DNA from: Geojedonia sp051814705
GTDB taxonomy: Bacteria; Bacteroidota; Bacteroidia; Flavobacteriales; Flavobacteriaceae
DNA: 64,000 nt
Direction: 5' to 3'
Assembly (NCBI GenBank): GCA_051814705.1
Contig: JBPWQW010000001.1
Span: 1,302,001 to 1,366,000, forward strand
The translations under genes were made by a program, and so were the position numbers. The notes under the pieces were generated by a model. That model ran no database searches. It saw only the letters and a list, made by a program, of their open reading frames with translations, and had not been told where the DNA came from. Of this stretch, positions 62,223 to 64,000 are shown one piece after another. Position 1 is the stretch's first letter. Each line of letters opens with the position of its first letter.

Positions 62223-63146
62223 ATGAAAGCATTCAATAAAATATCAATTCTGGTTTTCGTTACGGTTATATCTATTCCAGTGATGGCTCAACAATTGCCA
62301 CAGTTTACCCAGTACATGTATAATACCATTGCAATTAATCCTGCTTATGCAGGAAGCCGTGAGACGCTAACAGTAGTAGGACTGCACAGAAGTCAATGGC
62401 TGGGATTTCCTGGTGGGCCAACTACACAAACGCTATCTGTTCACACTCCATTGCGTAATGAAAAGATGGGTCTGGGCCTATCCTTAATAAACGATGAGTT
62501 GGGTTTTGAAAATTTTGTTTATATGTACGGTGATTTTTCCTATACCATACAATTAAATGAAGTTTCTAAATTGGCGTTTGGTCTAAAAGCAGGCTTTACC
62601 GCTTTTAACGTTGACAACAGACTCTATACTTCTAATACCGATGATTTATTAATTGGGAAAATAGAAAATCGTTGGACCCCAAATATGGGAGCTGGCGTCA
62701 TGTGGCTTTGGGAGCGTGGCTATTTTGGGCTTTCAGCTCCACGGCTTATCAATAATAATTATAGTTCAGAAAATGGTTTTAAGGCCTTGGAGCGGGTGAG
62801 TTATTATTTTACCGGCGGTTATGTGTTTAATGTTGGCTACACCACCAAGTTTAAACCCTCTATTATGATTAAGGCCACCAACGGCGCTCCAGTATCTATA
62901 GATATGAGTGCTAATTTCTTATTCTATAAAAAGTTATGGTTAGGAGCTGCCTATCGCTTTAACGATACTGCTGGTGCAGTTGGTTTTATGGCTGATTTTC
63001 AGGTTTTAAGAGATTGGCGAATAGGTTATACGTTTGAATTACCAACCTCAGAGATTCGACCCTATACAGATGGAACGCATGAAATTGTGTTAATGTTTGA
63101 GGTTTTTAATCCACGGAGGCGAGTGACATCACCCAGATATTATTAA
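62223..63146 (+). CDS. PorP/SprF family T9SS outer-membrane protein
   Basis: 307 residues. Signal peptide (ISIPVMAQ) then the family signature QLPQFTQYMYNTIAINPAYAGSRETLTVVGLHRSQWLGFPGGPTTQ. Beta-barrel with TFELPTSEIRPYTDGTHEIVLMFEVF at the end. PorP/SprF proteins anchor or help secrete type B cargo, here presumably the adjacent 1284-residue adhesin. The next gene starts 2 bases after its stop. Confidence 0.94.
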   Translation: MKAFNKISILVFVTVISIPVMAQQLPQFTQYMYNTIAINPAYAGSRETLTVVGLHRSQWLGFPGGPTTQTLSVHTPLRNEKMGLGLSLINDELGFENFVYMYGDFSYTIQLNEVSKLAFGLKAGFTAFNVDNRLYTSNTDDLLIGKIENRWTPNMGAGVMWLWERGYFGLSAPRLINNNYSSENGFKALERVSYYFTGGYVFNVGYTTKFKPSIMIKATNGAPVSIDMSANFLFYKKLWLGAAYRFNDTAGAVGFMADFQVLRDWRIGYTFELPTSEIRPYTDGTHEIVLMFEVFNPRRRVTSPRYY

Positions 63147-63148
63147 AT

Positions 63149-64000
63149 ATGAAAAAGTCGATAAAAACGTTTTTGGTTGCTGTACTTTTGCTTGCTAATT
63201 GTGGGTTACTGTTTAGTCAACAAACCTGGTTAGAATTGGGGGATAAATACTTTGATCAATTCGCCTATAAAAAAGCCATAAAACTGTACGAAGGAGCCAA
63301 AGATCGCGATCCGAATAATTGGGACATTTATGCAAAATTGGGCGATTGTTACTTTTATATTTCAATGCCAGAAAAAGCCAAAGACTATTATAAAATTGCC
63401 ATTGATAATACGAAGAATATAAAAGAGTCCTATCTTTTAAAGTACGCACTCTGTCTTCAAAGTATTGAGCCATCTCAAAAACCTGTCATTACTGCATTTC
63501 AAGACTATTACAAGAAAATTGGTAAAACCGAGGACATTAGTTCGAGAGACTCAACGTATAGTTCAACTGCATTAGCTGAGAATTTGTCAATTAATTCAGA
63601 ATTTTCAGATTTCGGTACTTTTATAATTAACGACAAATTATACTTTGCCTCGTCTCGTCAAAATCCTAATAAAAAAAGAAGCGCAAACAAACGCTTATAT
63701 AAATGGAATGGACAGCCTTTTTTAGATATTTATGAGGCAGTTATAGATAGACACACCGATTCATTGCGGCTCGTGCTTCCGGATAGTTCAAACGTTGATA
63801 AACATATAAATACCAATGCCCATCAAGCTTCTGTGGCTATAACCAATGATGGTAAAACCATGTATTTTTCTGGTGGTAATGTGAAACACAATAATACTTT
63901 GGAATACGATAAGAGTGGAACCTCCAAACTCAGATTGCAAAGGGCAACACTTATAAATAATAATTGGGTCGTAACCGATGCAGACAAAAAAGCAATGGAA
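63149..64000 (+). CDS. TPR/PD40 (OmpA-like family) lipoprotein-type partner, 3' end outside window
   Basis: Open from ATG 63149 to the right edge (284 codons). N-terminal signal (IKTFLVAVLLLANCGLLFSQ), then TPR units (WLELGDKYFDQFAYKKAIKLYEGAK, DPNNWDIYAKLGDCYFYISM, about 22-110) and PD40-like segments (DFGTFIINDKLYFASSRQN; HQASVAITNDGKTMYFSGGN). This matches the OmpA/TPR/PD40 protein that normally completes the adhesin-PorP cassette; the OmpA domain would lie beyond the window. Confidence 0.85.
   Translation, partial: MKKSIKTFLVAVLLLANCGLLFSQQTWLELGDKYFDQFAYKKAIKLYEGAKDRDPNNWDIYAKLGDCYFYISMPEKAKDYYKIAIDNTKNIKESYLLKYALCLQSIEPSQKPVITAFQDYYKKIGKTEDISSRDSTYSSTALAENLSINSEFSDFGTFIINDKLYFASSRQNPNKKRSANKRLYKWNGQPFLDIYEAVIDRHTDSLRLVLPDSSNVDKHINTNAHQASVAITNDGKTMYFSGGNVKHNNTLEYDKSGTSKLRLQRATLINNNWVVTDADKKAME

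Noticed and set aside
63213..63473. 86-codon minus-strand frame near the right edge
   Set aside because: It is antisense to the TPR/PD40 gene, which has a signal peptide and recognisable TPR units on the plus strand.
1..64000. Mobile elements, prophage, toxin-antitoxin or integrase genes
   Set aside because: I looked for transposase, integrase and phage structural motifs on both strands and found none.

Overview
The window is AT-rich chromosomal DNA from a member of the Flavobacteriaceae (Bacteroidota). The evidence is: three proteins with type IX secretion (T9SS) C-terminal sorting domains plus PorP/SprF; fused SecDF; an archaeal/eukaryotic-type prolyl-tRNA synthetase; Rho with a long disordered insert; many DUF families typical of Bacteroidota; and repeated occurrences of the Bacteroidota -7 promoter element (TAnnTTTG) shortly before genes. 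No insertion sequence, integrase, prophage or CRISPR array was seen.

Layout. 1-21.8 kb is mostly housekeeping: RluF-type pseudouridine synthase (cut by the left edge), hydrolase/cupin pair, YitT transporter, queE, a YCF48-like T9SS cargo protein, asnB, gyrB, an outer-membrane protein, mdh, secDF, a PurD-like ATP-grasp protein with a GNAT enzyme, DUF192/lgt, yidD-cysS-folE. The 3' end of yidD has been copied into three tandem 121-bp units. 22-29 kb carries a 1471-residue secreted repeat protein, a FadL-type porin and a Tyr-rich lipoprotein. 29-45 kb is core again: proS, tRNA-Glu-rpsT, rho, truA, an ABC exporter, cdaA, folP, tpiA, prmA, clpS and neighbours.

43.9-47.9 kb is a sulfur module: persulfide dioxygenase/rhodanese, TauE, two YeeE halves and a Crp/Fnr regulator. 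Both sulfur promoters carry a related 16-bp quasi-palindrome at an identical distance from the -7 element, which suggests direct Crp/Fnr control. After tRNA-Arg and three 48-bp tandem repeats comes a sigma-54 island (48.4-54.4 kb): histidine kinase, NtrC-type activator, a textbook -24/-12 promoter, several very small ORFs, glutamate dehydrogenase, a GreA/Rnk-like factor and two related helical proteins.

54.8-58.1 kb holds the most novel-looking unit: a secreted FecR-like protein followed 23 bp later by a membrane protein with a CHASE2 sensor, three further membrane helices, a cytoplasmic TIR domain with a plausible catalytic Glu, and a roughly 100-residue Lys-rich tail. It is followed by a T9SS adhesin/PorP/OmpA-like cassette whose adhesin contains five 83-residue repeats of exactly 249 bp. 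The last gene runs off the right edge.
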